Shown here: piece by piece, positions 1 through 7,658 of the stretch
Layout of the letters: each line of letters begins with the position of its first letter
Numbering within the stretch: the stretch's first letter is position 1
Source: Rhabdothermincola sp037478855
Lineage (GTDB): Bacteria > Actinomycetota > Acidimicrobiia > Acidimicrobiales > Acidimicrobilacustridaceae
DNA: 64,000 bases
Direction: 5' to 3'
Assembly (NCBI GenBank): GCA_037478855.1
Contig: JBBFLY010000004.1
Coordinates: 1-64,000 of the forward strand
Notes under the pieces: generated by a model
What the model was told of the DNA's origin: nothing
Database searches by the model: none
The model's input: the letters and a program-made list of their open reading frames with translations, nothing else
Program-made: the position numbers and the translations under genes

Positions 1-52
1 CGGTGCCGTGGTGGTGGTGGTCGGCGGTGCCGTGGTGGTGGTGGTCGGCGGT
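1..52. repeat. 24-bp tandem repeat encoding APPTTTTT
   Basis: Two near-identical 24-bp units, beginning at 1 and 25, run into the window edge and then break down after about 52. On the minus strand each encodes Ala-Pro-Pro followed by five Thr. The unit is a multiple of three, so changes in copy number keep the frame. The array may continue beyond base 1. Confidence 0.8.
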
Positions 53-669
53 GCCTGGATCGCCGTGGTGTTCAGCACCTGGTTCGGGTTGGCAGGTGTG
101 CAGTTCGCGGTGAGCGGCGTGGAGCCGAGCACGGCGTTGGAGACGATGCTGCTGAACGTCTTCCACTGCACGGTCTGCCCGGCGGTTCCTGGCTTGAGCG
201 TCTGGACGATCGTGGCCTTCGGGATCTGGATGCTCGACGAGGAGATCGGCCCCGTGTAGGTCAGCGCCAGGTTGGTCGCCGTCGCCGACCAGCTCCCCGT
301 CACGTTGCCGCCGGTGAAGGTCACGCTGTCGACGCTCTGCACCTGCGAGGGGATCGGGATGTTGATCGTCGCGCTGTTGATGGTCACCGTCAGCGACAGC
401 GTCGGCAGGCCCGACTCGATGTCGAGCGTCACCTGGCCGCCCTCGGTGGCCGGGTCCGGCGTGTCGGTCACGGTGATCGGCACGGTGGCGCTGAGGTTGA
501 TGCCCAGCGCCGAGCAGTTGGCCGAGACCGTCGAGGTCTGCGAATCGGCACCGGCCCCGCCGGGAAGGCGGAGGATGACGACGGTCGCGACCATCAGCGC
601 GACCGCCGTGATGATCGCCAGTCTCTGGCGCGACAGGGCGCGCGAAGGCATGGAAAATGCCGTGCTCAT
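1..669 (-). CDS. Secreted surface protein with Thr/Pro repeats (3' end outside window)
   Basis: Reading leftward from ATG at 669, 223 codons stay open to the window edge, so the C-terminus is missing. The start is set by GGGGAGG seven bases upstream. Residues 1-41 look like a long signal peptide: basic residues, a hydrophobic run around residues 18-32, then a small-residue GAGA cleavage zone. The exported part is rich in Ser, Thr and Val with few charges, like a beta-sandwich or adhesin domain. The last visible residues form an 8-aa repeat, APPTTTTT, typical of flexible wall-spanning or glycosylated stalks. I do not recognise the family. A cell-surface or secreted structural role is inference. 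Confidence 0.75.
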   Translation of the reverse strand, partial: MSTAFSMPSRALSRQRLAIITAVALMVATVVILRLPGGAGADSQTSTVSANCSALGINLSATVPITVTDTPDPATEGGQVTLDIESGLPTLSLTVTINSATINIPIPSQVQSVDSVTFTGGNVTGSWSATATNLALTYTGPISSSSIQIPKATIVQTLKPGTAGQTVQWKTFSSIVSNAVLGSTPLTANCTPANPNQVLNTTAIQAPPTTTTTAPPTTTTTAP

Positions 670-683
670 GAAGCTTCCTCCCC

Positions 684-709
684 GGTGGCTCCGGATCAGC
701 TGAGCCACC
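684..709 (-). promoter_or_regulatory. Stem-loop directly upstream of the surface-protein RBS
   Basis: Perfect 8-bp inverted repeat (GGTGGCTC / GAGCCACC) with a 10-nt loop, ending a few bases before the Shine-Dalgarno of the minus-strand gene. A second GGTGGC lies further 5' in the leader (complement of 722-727) and could compete for the same 3' arm. This may control translation or merely shape the leader. I match it to no riboswitch class. Confidence 0.4.
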
Positions 710-753
710 ACGCTTGTATCGCCACCGTGCCCGCCTCCTGTGTTGGAGGTCAC

Positions 754-771
754 ATAGGCACAATGGCCTAT
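754..771. promoter_or_regulatory. ATAGGC/GCCTAT inverted repeat
   Basis: Perfect 6-bp arms separated by 6 nt, about 85 bp before the surface-protein start. It is either an operator or a leader hairpin. A smaller CCTCC/GGAGG hairpin sits next to it at 734-749. Confidence 0.3.
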
Positions 772-1034
772 CTAATAGGAAAGGAAGCTTTCCGCAAGGG
801 TTTTCTTCTTGGCCGGGCTGGAAAGCGCACCGGATCTGCGCGGAGCGCGGTGAGATCACCACGCCAAGTGGCAGAACGCCCTGCTGGGGCCAGCGCACGT
901 GACGCCACGGGTCGAGCTGCCCCCACAGCCTGCAGGCGGCAGCGCAAGCGGTTGGCGTCACCGCTCAGCGGAAGGTCAGGCTGCTTCTGACCCTCGAGGA
1001 CTCGGCCGGTGCTGGCAGGGTTGCCGCAGCCTGC

Positions 1035-2231
1035 TCAGACCAGGTCGAGGCTTAGCATTCTGATCGCGTTGCCCCGCACGATCTTGTAGACGGTCTCGTC
1101 GTCGAGGTCCGCGAACATCGCTTCGGCGATCTGCTTGGTCTCCGGCCAGGTCGAATCGGAGTGGGGGTAGTCGGTCTCGAAGGTGACGTTGTCGACCCCG
1201 ATCTCGTCCAGGCTGCGGATGCCGTGGGCGTCCCGGAAGAAGCAGCCGAAGACCTGGCGCCGGTAGTAGGTCGACGGCGGCTCGGGAACCAGGGACCGGT
1301 CGAAGGCCCAACCGCGGAACTGGTTCCACACATCGTCGGCGCGCTCGAGGATGTAGGGCAGCCATCCGATCTGACCTTCGGAGTAGGCGAGCTTCAAGCC
1401 CGGAAAGCGCACCAGCACCCCGGAGAAGAGGAAGTCGGAGAGCGAGCCCATCGCGTTGTTGAAGCTGAGCGTCGCCTGCACCGCGGCGCACGCGTCAGGC
1501 GAGGTGGCCGGCATCTTCGACGAGGATCCGATGTGCATGCACACCACCGTGTCAGTCTCCTCGCACGCCGCGAAGAACGGGTCCCAGTAGCGGTCCTTGT
1601 CGTGCACGCTGGGCAGACCCAGGTGGTACGGGATCTCGCTGAAGCACACCGCATGGACCCCTCGCTCCGCGTTGCGGCGCACCTCCGCCGCCGCCTCGTG
1701 TGCATCCCACAGCGGCACGATGCACAGGGGGATCAGCCGTCCGCCGCTGCCGGCCGACCACTCTTCGACCATCCAGTCGTTGTAGGCCCGCACGCAGAGC
1801 GCCGCGAGCTCGCGGTCTTTGGCTTCGAGGAAGGTCTGCCCACAGAAGCGGGGGAACGTCGGGAACGACAGCGATGCCTCCACCCAGTTGAGGTCCATGT
1901 CCTCCAGCCGGGCGCGCTGGTCGTAGCACCCCGGGCGCATCTGCTCATAGGTGATGGGGGTGAGGGTCACCTCGTCCCGGGGATAGCCGACCGCCGCGAT
2001 GATGCGGCGGTGCGGGACGGCCAGGTCCTCGTAGACCCAGAAGTCGGCCTCGACGCCGTCGTCGTCGAAGTCCCAGGTGTAGGTGGTGCCGTTGAACTGG
2101 AGGTTGCTGATCTTCCTCCGCTCGATGCGGGGACCGACGTCGAGGTAGCGCTTCGGGAGGCGGTTGGTCCAGACATCCGGCGGCTCGATGACGTGGTCGT
2201 CGACGCTGATGATCCGGGGCAGCTCACGCAC
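1035..2231 (-). CDS. Amidohydrolase_2-family metal-dependent hydrolase (paralogue 1)
   Basis: A 398-aa TIM-barrel hydrolase of the amidohydrolase-2 type. Visible landmarks are VDDHVIEPP at residues 10-18 (first metal-binding motif), a mid-protein MHIGSS histidine, and ETDYPHSDSTWP near residue 350 carrying the conserved Asp. The GTG start is supported by AGGAGGG nine bases upstream. It is closely similar along its whole length to the protein at 20316-21521. It is transcribed divergently from an acyl-CoA dehydrogenase operon, with a TGACG-type palindrome between them, which suggests a catabolic role such as hydrolysis or decarboxylation of a ring-cleavage or CoA-pathway intermediate. The substrate cannot be read from the sequence. 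Confidence 0.88.
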   Translation of the reverse strand: MRELPRIISVDDHVIEPPDVWTNRLPKRYLDVGPRIERRKISNLQFNGTTYTWDFDDDGVEADFWVYEDLAVPHRRIIAAVGYPRDEVTLTPITYEQMRPGCYDQRARLEDMDLNWVEASLSFPTFPRFCGQTFLEAKDRELAALCVRAYNDWMVEEWSAGSGGRLIPLCIVPLWDAHEAAAEVRRNAERGVHAVCFSEIPYHLGLPSVHDKDRYWDPFFAACEETDTVVCMHIGSSSKMPATSPDACAAVQATLSFNNAMGSLSDFLFSGVLVRFPGLKLAYSEGQIGWLPYILERADDVWNQFRGWAFDRSLVPEPPSTYYRRQVFGCFFRDAHGIRSLDEIGVDNVTFETDYPHSDSTWPETKQIAEAMFADLDDETVYKIVRGNAIRMLSLDLV

Positions 2232-2284
2232 CGGCTGGCCCTCCTGTATCGGGTGGTGACGATCAGTGAGTCTACGCCTGGATC

Positions 2285-2297
2285 TGACGGCGCGTCA
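2285..2297. promoter_or_regulatory. TGACG-type operator, site 1
   Basis: TGACGGCGCGTCA, a perfect TGACG-n3-CGTCA palindrome (15 bp with flanking C/G), lies between the divergent amidohydrolase and acyl-CoA dehydrogenase genes, 24 bp before the latter's GTG. It shares arms and spacing with six other intergenic sites in this window. Confidence 0.7.
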
Positions 2298-2307
2298 GGT
2301 TTGGTGT

Positions 2308-2320
2308 CAGACTGGCCACC
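2308..2320 (+). promoter_or_regulatory. Possible leaderless -10 for the 2321 operon
   Basis: CAGACT at 2308-2313 followed by 7 nt and then GTG. No Shine-Dalgarno is visible, and the spacing matches the other leaderless candidates here. The hexamer is weaker (C in place of T at the first position). Confidence 0.4.
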
Positions 2321-3487
2321 GTGGACCTGAGCTGGAGCGAGCGTGAGCAGCGCTTCCGTGACGAGTGCCGGAGCTGGCTCGAAGCCAACGTACCGGCAGA
2401 GCCGCTGCCGTCCGGCGACACCCGGGAGGGCTTCGCCCTCCATGTCGAATGGGAGCGGAAGCTCTTCGAGGCCCGGTGGGCTGTGGTGTCGTGGCCTCCC
2501 GAGTATGGCGGTCGCGGTGCGTCGCTGTGGGAGTGGCTGATCTTCGAGGAGGAGTACTACCGGGCCGGTGCGCCCCAGCGGGTGACCCAGAACGGGATCT
2601 TCCTGCTCGCGCCGACCCTGTTCGAGTTCGGTACCCAGGAGCAGAAGGACCACTACCTGCCCCGCATGGCCGCAGCCGAGGACCTCTGGTGTCAGGGCTG
2701 GAGCGAGCCGAACGCCGGGAGCGACCTGGCCGGCATCAGAAGCCGGGCGGTGCGCGATGAGGCCGCGGGCGGCTGGCGGCTGACCGGGCAGAAGACCTGG
2801 ACCACCCGCGGCGCGTTCTGCACCCACCTGTTCGGCCTCTTCCGCACCGACCCGCAGGCGGAGCGCCATCACGGTCTCACGTACTTCCTGGTCCCGCTCG
2901 ACACCGAGGGCGTCACCGTGCGCGGGGTGGGCAGGCTCGACGGCGACGAGGGTTTCGCCGAGGTCTTCTTCGAAGATGCCTTCGTGCCCGACGACTGCGT
3001 GCTCGGGGGGGTGAACGAGGGGTGGAAGGTCGCCATGGCGACCACCTCCTCCGAGCGCGGTCTGACGCTGCGCAGCCCCGGCCGGTTCACCGCCACGGCG
3101 GAGCGGCTCATCGACCTGTACCGGCGGATGGCTGACCGGGTCGACCCGCGCCTGCGCGACGAGGTGATCCAAGGCTGGATGGATGCGGAGGCCTACCGGC
3201 TGTACACGCTCGCGGACGTCACCAACATCGTCGAGGGTCGCCCGCCGGGTGCCCGGTCGAGCCTGAACAAGATCTGGTGGTCCGAGATGGACGTGCGCCT
3301 GCATGAGACCGCGCTGGCCCTGCTCGGCGCGCACGGCGAGCTCGTCGCCGGCGCCTCGGAGGCGGTCGACGACGGCACGTGGATGAAGGGGTACCAGTTC
3401 GCGCTCGCCGGCCCGATCTACGCCGGCACCAACGAGATCCAGCGCAACGTCATCGCCGAGCGGGTGCTCGGCCTGCCGAGGAAGTGA
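2321..3487 (+). CDS. Acyl-CoA dehydrogenase, FadE30-like large subunit
   Basis: A 388-aa flavoprotein with the full acyl-CoA dehydrogenase fold. WCQGWSEPNAGSDLA (residues 123-137) is the FAD/substrate loop, Glu245 in SSERGL aligns with the catalytic Glu of the mycobacterial ChsE/FadE26 type, and the C-terminus carries the family motif YAGTNEIQRNVIAERVLGLPR. It resembles mycobacterial FadE30, a CoA-ester dehydrogenase of sterol ring C/D catabolism. A second, shorter dehydrogenase follows after 3 nt, the arrangement of heterotetrameric sterol acyl-CoA dehydrogenases. The GTG start lacks an RBS and is probably leaderless. It heads an operon ending in fadA6. Confidence 0.9.
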   Translation: MDLSWSEREQRFRDECRSWLEANVPAEPLPSGDTREGFALHVEWERKLFEARWAVVSWPPEYGGRGASLWEWLIFEEEYYRAGAPQRVTQNGIFLLAPTLFEFGTQEQKDHYLPRMAAAEDLWCQGWSEPNAGSDLAGIRSRAVRDEAAGGWRLTGQKTWTTRGAFCTHLFGLFRTDPQAERHHGLTYFLVPLDTEGVTVRGVGRLDGDEGFAEVFFEDAFVPDDCVLGGVNEGWKVAMATTSSERGLTLRSPGRFTATAERLIDLYRRMADRVDPRLRDEVIQGWMDAEAYRLYTLADVTNIVEGRPPGARSSLNKIWWSEMDVRLHETALALLGAHGELVAGASEAVDDGTWMKGYQFALAGPIYAGTNEIQRNVIAERVLGLPRK

Positions 3488-3490
3488 GCG

Positions 3491-4549
3491 ATGCGCTTCG
3501 CGTTCACTGATGAGCAGCTGCTGTTCCGTGATGCGGTGCGGGACCTGCTCGACAAGGAGTGCCCACCCGAAGCGGTGCGCTACGCGTGGGTGAGCGAGGA
3601 CGGTCGGGCCGACCATGTCTGGGAGGCGCTGGCCGAGATGGGGGTGATCGGCCTCACGGTGCCTGAGGCCTTCGGCGGACTCGGTCTGAGCGAGCTCGAC
3701 CTGGTCCTGCTGCTCGAGGAGACCGGTCGGGTGGCGCTACCGGAACCGATCGTGGAGACCACAGCCGTCGCCGTGCCGCTGCTCGACGCGGTCGCCAGCG
3801 ACGAACTCAAAGCCGAGTGGCTGCCGAAGATCGCGGCCGGCGACGCCATCGTGGCGGTGGGGTTCGTGGGCACCCCGTTCGTGCTCCACGCCAACGTCGC
3901 CGACCTGCTGGTGCTCGAGCGCGAGGACCGGCTCTTCGCCCTGCCGGCGGCACGGGCGAGGATCGAACGGCAGCCGAGTGTCGACGGAGCCCGGCGCCTG
4001 TACACGGTCGACTGGAACCGCAACGACGAGATCCCGCTCGTCTCCGGTGAGGAGGGCTGGCATCAGGTCAACGCGGCGTTCGACCGGGGAGCGCTGGGCA
4101 CCGCGGCCCAGCTGCTCGGTCTGGCCGATCACCTGCTGGCGGTCACCGTCGAGTACGTGAAGCAGCGTGAGCAGTTCGGGGTACCGGTCGGGAGCTTCCA
4201 GGCCGTCAAGCACCACCTGGCCGACGCCCTCCTGCGTTTGGAGTTCGCCCGCCCGGTCGTCTACCACGCCGCGTACTCGATGGCCCATGAGCTCGACACC
4301 CGCTCGCGTGACGTGTCGATGGCGAAGTGCTTCGCCTCCGAGGCCGCCGCTCTCGTCGCCCGCAAGGCGTTGCAGTGCCACGGTGCCATCGGCTACACGG
4401 TCGAGTACGACCTGCACCTGTGGATGAAGCGGGTCTGGGCGCTCGCCGCGTCCTGGGGCGACGCGGCGTACCACCGCAGCCGGGTGGCCCTCGACGTGCT
4501 TGGTCCCGCCGGCGCATCCGGTGCGGGTAGCCCGACCAGTTCGAGATAG
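3491..4549 (+). CDS. Acyl-CoA dehydrogenase, small partner subunit
   Basis: A 352-aa acyl-CoA dehydrogenase-family protein with FGGLGLSELD near the N-terminus and the C-terminal signatures REQFGVPVGSFQAVKHHLAD and QCHGAIGYT. It starts 3 nt after the stop of the FadE30-like gene and is shorter and less conserved in its mid-section. That is usual for the FAD-holding partner that lacks the catalytic base in alpha2beta2 sterol acyl-CoA dehydrogenases. I infer that the two form one heteromeric enzyme acting on a polycyclic or side-chain CoA thioester. The end overlaps nothing; fadA6 begins 8 nt later. Confidence 0.88.
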   Translation: MRFAFTDEQLLFRDAVRDLLDKECPPEAVRYAWVSEDGRADHVWEALAEMGVIGLTVPEAFGGLGLSELDLVLLLEETGRVALPEPIVETTAVAVPLLDAVASDELKAEWLPKIAAGDAIVAVGFVGTPFVLHANVADLLVLEREDRLFALPAARARIERQPSVDGARRLYTVDWNRNDEIPLVSGEEGWHQVNAAFDRGALGTAAQLLGLADHLLAVTVEYVKQREQFGVPVGSFQAVKHHLADALLRLEFARPVVYHAAYSMAHELDTRSRDVSMAKCFASEAAALVARKALQCHGAIGYTVEYDLHLWMKRVWALAASWGDAAYHRSRVALDVLGPAGASGAGSPTSSR

Positions 4550-4557
4550 GAGCGATC

Positions 4558-5709
4558 ATGCCCGAGGCGTACATCATCGATGCCGTCCGCACGCCGGTGG
4601 GACGGCGTGGTGGCGGGCTGAGCCACGTCCATCCCGCTGATCTCGGCGCCCACTCGATCCGGGCCCTGATCGATCGGGTCGGCGTCGACCCCCACGCGGT
4701 GGACGACGTGATCTTCGGCTGCGTCGACACCATCGGTCCCCAGGCGGGTGACATCGCCCGGACCTGCTGGCTGGCAGCGGGGCTGCCCGATGAGGTTCCC
4801 GGCACGACCGTCGACCGTCAGTGCGGCTCATCGCAGCAGGCGGTGCACTTCGCCGCCCAGGCGGTGATGAGTGGCACCGCCGACCTGATCGTGGCGGGTG
4901 GGGTGCAGAACATGAGCGCCATCCCGATCTCCTCTGCGATGCTCGTCGGCGAGCAGTTCGGCTTCCCCGATCCGTTCTCGGGCTCGCAGGGTTGGCGAGA
5001 CCGCTACGGGACGCAGGAGGTCAGCCAGTTCCGGTCGGCCGAGATGATCGCCGAGAAGTGGGAGATCTCCCGCGAAGACATGGAGGAGTACGCGCTCGAG
5101 AGTCATCGTCGAGCGGTGCAGGCGATCGACGAGGGTCGCTTCGACAACGAGATCGTGCCTCTCGGGGAGGTGGCGGTCGACGAGGGTCCCCGTCGCGAGC
5201 CGGACATCGCGAAGATGAAGAGCCTTCCGCCGCTGCTGGAGGGCGGGCGGGTCACCGCAGCGGTGGCCAGCCAGATCTCCGATGCATCCGCGTGCCTGCT
5301 CATCGCATCGGAGCGCGCGGTGGCACAGCACGGGCTCAAGCCGCGGGCGCGCATCCACCATCTCTCCGTCCGCGGCGCGGATCCGGTGTGGATGCTCACC
5401 GCCCCGATCCCCGCGACTGAGCACGCGCTGGCCAGGTCCGGCCTCCGCCTCGACGACATCGATCTCATCGAGATCAACGAGGCGTTCGCGTCGGTCGTGC
5501 TGGCCTGGGCCAGGGAGTTGGGTGCCGATCTGGCCAAGGTGAACGTGAACGGCGGCGCGATCGCCCTCGGGCACCCGTTGGGCGCGACCGGCGCCCGGCT
5601 GATGACGACGCTGTTGAACGAGCTCGAGCGCACCGGGGGTCGGTACGGCCTGCAGACCATGTGCGAAGGCGGCGGTCAGGCCAACGTCACCATCATCGAA
5701 CGGCTCTGA
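4558..5709 (+). CDS. fadA6: Acetyl-CoA acyltransferase FadA6 (sterol ring thiolase)
   Basis: A 383-aa thiolase. It has the nucleophile Cys89 in VDRQCGSSQQA, His339 in GHPLGATGA and Cys369 in MCEGGG, the complete thiolase catalytic set. The whole protein aligns closely with mycobacterial FadA6 as I recall it, including VGEQFGFP and EISQFRSAE-like stretches (here EVSQFRSAEMIAEKW). FadA6 carries out thiolysis during degradation of the sterol C/D rings. Its place directly behind a FadE30-like pair fits dehydrogenation followed by thiolysis. It ends 3 bp from the convergent oxidoreductase gene. Confidence 0.9.
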   Translation: MPEAYIIDAVRTPVGRRGGGLSHVHPADLGAHSIRALIDRVGVDPHAVDDVIFGCVDTIGPQAGDIARTCWLAAGLPDEVPGTTVDRQCGSSQQAVHFAAQAVMSGTADLIVAGGVQNMSAIPISSAMLVGEQFGFPDPFSGSQGWRDRYGTQEVSQFRSAEMIAEKWEISREDMEEYALESHRRAVQAIDEGRFDNEIVPLGEVAVDEGPRREPDIAKMKSLPPLLEGGRVTAAVASQISDASACLLIASERAVAQHGLKPRARIHHLSVRGADPVWMLTAPIPATEHALARSGLRLDDIDLIEINEAFASVVLAWARELGADLAKVNVNGGAIALGHPLGATGARLMTTLLNELERTGGRYGLQTMCEGGGQANVTIIERL

Positions 5710-5712
5710 GTC

Positions 5713-6552
5713 TCAGCGCACCAGCAGCGCGCTCCAGCGGTCGAGCACCGGGAGCACCTCGTCACGTGGAGCCGACGGGAGTCGGAACACGCACTCGGTG
5801 ACCCCGATGCGCTCGAAGTGCTCGAGCTTGCCGGGGTCGGGGATCGAGCCGAACGGCACCACCTCGAGGGTCGACGGATCGCGTCCGGCGGCCTCCCACT
5901 GCTCGCGCAGGCGGGGCAGCGCGCTCGACAGTCCGGCGCCGCCGATGGGGATCCAGCCGTTCGCGTACTCGACGATGTGCGAGAACAGCTTGGGGCCGGC
6001 GCCACCACCGATGAGGATCGGGGGGTGGGGACGCTGGACCGGCTTGGGCCACGACCAGCTCGGCGTGATGTGGGTGAACGCTCCGTCGTAGCCACCGACC
6101 TCGTCGGCCCACAGGGAGCGCATCGCGAGCACCCGCTCCCGGCAGACCGCGCGCCGGTCGGCCATGGAGACCCCGTGGTTCTCGAGCTCGTCCTCGTTCC
6201 AGCCGAAACCGATCCCGAACACGAAACGGCCGCCCGACAGCAGGTCGAGGGTGGCGATGGCCTTTGCGGTGACGATCGGGTCTCGCTGGGCGGGAAGGGC
6301 GACACCGGTGCCGAGACGGATCGAGGATGTGACCGACGACGCGGCGGCGAGCGCGACCAGCGGATCGAGGGTGCGCTTGTACTCCTCGGGCAGCTCGGGG
6401 TCGCCGGTCGGTGGGGGCGTGCGCCTGCTCACCGGGATGTGGGTGTGCTCGGGGAGGTAGAGCGACTCGAAGCCACGGGCCTCGGCTTCGCGAGCCAGCT
6501 CGACGATGTCCATCGAGCGGTCGGTGCCGAAGATGGTGACCCCGTAGCGCAT
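5713..6552 (-). CDS. Luciferase-like (LLM class) F420/flavin oxidoreductase
   Basis: A 279-aa TIM-barrel oxidoreductase of the luciferase-like group. Landmarks are ARGFESLYLPEHTHIP, IRLGTGVALPAQRDP, LDLLSGGRFVFGIGFGWNEDE and HPPILIGGG, the usual cofactor-binding strand ends. F420 or FMN could serve; the sequence alone does not decide. It converges on fadA6 and diverges from an SDR. The start appears leaderless: TAGAGT (complement of 6559-6564) precedes ATG by 6 nt. The TGACG-type palindrome at 6583-6595 lies between the two divergent starts, so both genes may share control. Confidence 0.88.
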   Translation of the reverse strand: MRYGVTIFGTDRSMDIVELAREAEARGFESLYLPEHTHIPVSRRTPPPTGDPELPEEYKRTLDPLVALAAASSVTSSIRLGTGVALPAQRDPIVTAKAIATLDLLSGGRFVFGIGFGWNEDELENHGVSMADRRAVCRERVLAMRSLWADEVGGYDGAFTHITPSWSWPKPVQRPHPPILIGGGAGPKLFSHIVEYANGWIPIGGAGLSSALPRLREQWEAAGRDPSTLEVVPFGSIPDPGKLEHFERIGVTECVFRLPSAPRDEVLPVLDRWSALLVR

Positions 6553-6558
6553 GTGGGC

Positions 6559-6564
6559 ACTCTA
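6559..6564 (-). promoter_or_regulatory. Leaderless -10 (TAGAGT) for the 5713-6552 gene
   Basis: TAGAGT on the minus strand, 6 nt before ATG, with no Shine-Dalgarno. Transcription would start at or next to the A of ATG. Confidence 0.5.
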
Positions 6565-6582
6565 CGCGGAGCGTCGCGAATA

Positions 6583-6595
6583 TGACGACCCGTCA
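6583..6595. promoter_or_regulatory. TGACG-type operator, site 2
   Basis: TGACGACCCGTCA between divergent oxidoreductase and SDR genes. It lies about 19 bp outside the minus-strand -10 and about 10 bp outside the plus-strand -10 (CATGAT at 6605-6610), so it would cover the -35 region of the promoters. Its sequence is identical to site 6 at 38793. Confidence 0.7.
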
Positions 6596-6616
6596 GATTT
6601 CGGGCATGATCGCCAC

Positions 6617-7528
6617 ATGAGCGGAATCTGTGAAGGTCGCGTCGTTATCGTGACGGGGGCGGGGCGCGGGCTCGGCAGGGCCCACGCACTCGAGTTCGCC
6701 CGTCAGGGCGCCCGGGTCGTCGTCAACGACCTCGGTGCTGAGATCGACGGTACCGGTAGCTCGACTGGCCCCGCCGGGGAGGTGGTCGAGGAGATCCGGG
6801 CGATGGGAGGTGAAGCCGTCGCCAACGGTGCCGACGTCGCCGACTGGGAGCAGGCGCGGGCGATGGTCGCACAGGCGATCGAGACCTTCGGCCGTCTCGA
6901 TGTGCTCGTGAACAACGCGGGGTTCCTGCGTGACCGGATGCTTGCGAACACCTCGGAGGAGGAGTGGGACGCGGTGATCCGGGTGCACCTCAAGGGCCAC
7001 TTCGCACCGGCTCGCCACGCCATCGCCCACTGGCGCGAGCGCGCCAAGGCTGGGGAGCGGGTCGAGGGCCGGGTCATCAACACCAGCTCCGGTGCCGGGC
7101 TCATGGGCAGCGTAGGCCAGGGCAACTACTCCGCCGCGAAGGCGGGCATCGCGGCGCTCACCCTGGTGCAGGCGGCCGAATGGGCGCGCTACGGGGTCAC
7201 TGCCAACGCCATCGCGCCGGCGGCACGCACTCGCATGACGGAGCAGGTCTTCGCCGAGACCATGGCGCCGCCCGCCGAGGGCGAGTTCGACGCCATGGCC
7301 CCCGAGAACGTCTCCCCCCTGGTGGTCTGGCTCGGGTCGGTGGACTCGGGCGACGTGACCGGGAGGGTCTTCGAGGTCGAGGGCGGCAAGATCAGCGTCG
7401 CCGACGGCTGGCAGCACGGCCCGGCCTTCGACAAGGGCGCCCGCTACGAACCCGCAGAGGTCGGGGCGGTGGTGCGGGACCTGCTCGCCGAGGCGCCACC
7501 ACCGGCACCGGTCTACGGCGCCGGCTGA
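6617..7528 (+). CDS. MFE-type short-chain (3R-hydroxyacyl-CoA) dehydrogenase
   Basis: A 303-aa SDR of the multifunctional-enzyme type: TGAGRGLGRAHALEFA nucleotide loop, VVNDLG after the second strand, NNAGFLRDRM, then NTSSGAGLMGSVGQGNYSAAKAG with catalytic Ser, Tyr and Lys. This longer SDR subfamily includes peroxisomal MFE-2 and mycobacterial Hsd4A-like enzymes that oxidise 3-hydroxyacyl-CoAs, so beta-oxidation of a sterol side chain or ring intermediate is likely. ATG at 6617 is preferred over upstream codons because CATGAT lies 6 nt before it and the conserved N-terminus begins there. A close paralogue lies at 29141. Confidence 0.88.
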   Translation: MSGICEGRVVIVTGAGRGLGRAHALEFARQGARVVVNDLGAEIDGTGSSTGPAGEVVEEIRAMGGEAVANGADVADWEQARAMVAQAIETFGRLDVLVNNAGFLRDRMLANTSEEEWDAVIRVHLKGHFAPARHAIAHWRERAKAGERVEGRVINTSSGAGLMGSVGQGNYSAAKAGIAALTLVQAAEWARYGVTANAIAPAARTRMTEQVFAETMAPPAEGEFDAMAPENVSPLVVWLGSVDSGDVTGRVFEVEGGKISVADGWQHGPAFDKGARYEPAEVGAVVRDLLAEAPPPAPVYGAG

Positions 7529-7613
7529 GCTGCCGGGAGAGCCCGCAGCTCGACCATCGACCGGTTGGGCGTCGACCGGTCGACCGTGAAGCCCAGCTTC
7601 TTGGCGGCGTGTG

Positions 7614-7648
7614 GCCCCGGGCTCGCGGGGATTAGCCGAGCCCGGGGC
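7614..7648. terminator. Bidirectional stem-loop terminator
   Basis: A perfect 12-bp inverted repeat (GCCCCGGGCTCG / CGAGCCCGGGGC) with an 11-nt loop lies between convergent genes ending at 7528 (+) and 7659 (-). No U-tract is present, which is common in high-GC actinobacteria. This is the strongest hairpin in the window. Confidence 0.65.
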
Positions 7649-7658
7649 GGGGAGACCG

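Larger units (their letters stand above)
670..1034. other. Gene-free interval with a structured leader for the surface protein
   Basis: No convincing gene is present: the open frames here have poor codon use and no similarity I recognise. The first 100 bases next to the surface-protein start contain three inverted repeats (684-709, 734-749, 754-771). On the minus strand these would lie in the 5' leader or promoter. The rest, 800-1034, shows nothing I can name. Confidence 0.55.

Noticed and set aside
8..703. Plus-strand frames at the left edge
   Set aside because: The minus-strand frame has an RBS, signal peptide and a repeat that encodes APPTTTTT. The plus-strand versions have none of these.
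684..771. Known riboswitch (c-di-GMP or other) before the surface protein
   Set aside because: None of the conserved cores I can recall is present on either strand. Only plain hairpins are seen.
685..990. Small plus-strand frames in the 670-1034 gap
   Set aside because: No RBS, no recognisable domain, and they lie across the hairpins of the leader.
1161..2330. Long plus-strand frame opposite the amidohydrolase
   Set aside because: Arg/His/Val-rich translation with no motifs. The minus-strand protein has intact family motifs, so this is a GC-frame shadow.
1967..3616. 549-codon minus-strand frame over the acyl-CoA dehydrogenase
   Set aside because: Antisense to a conserved enzyme and with low-complexity translation.
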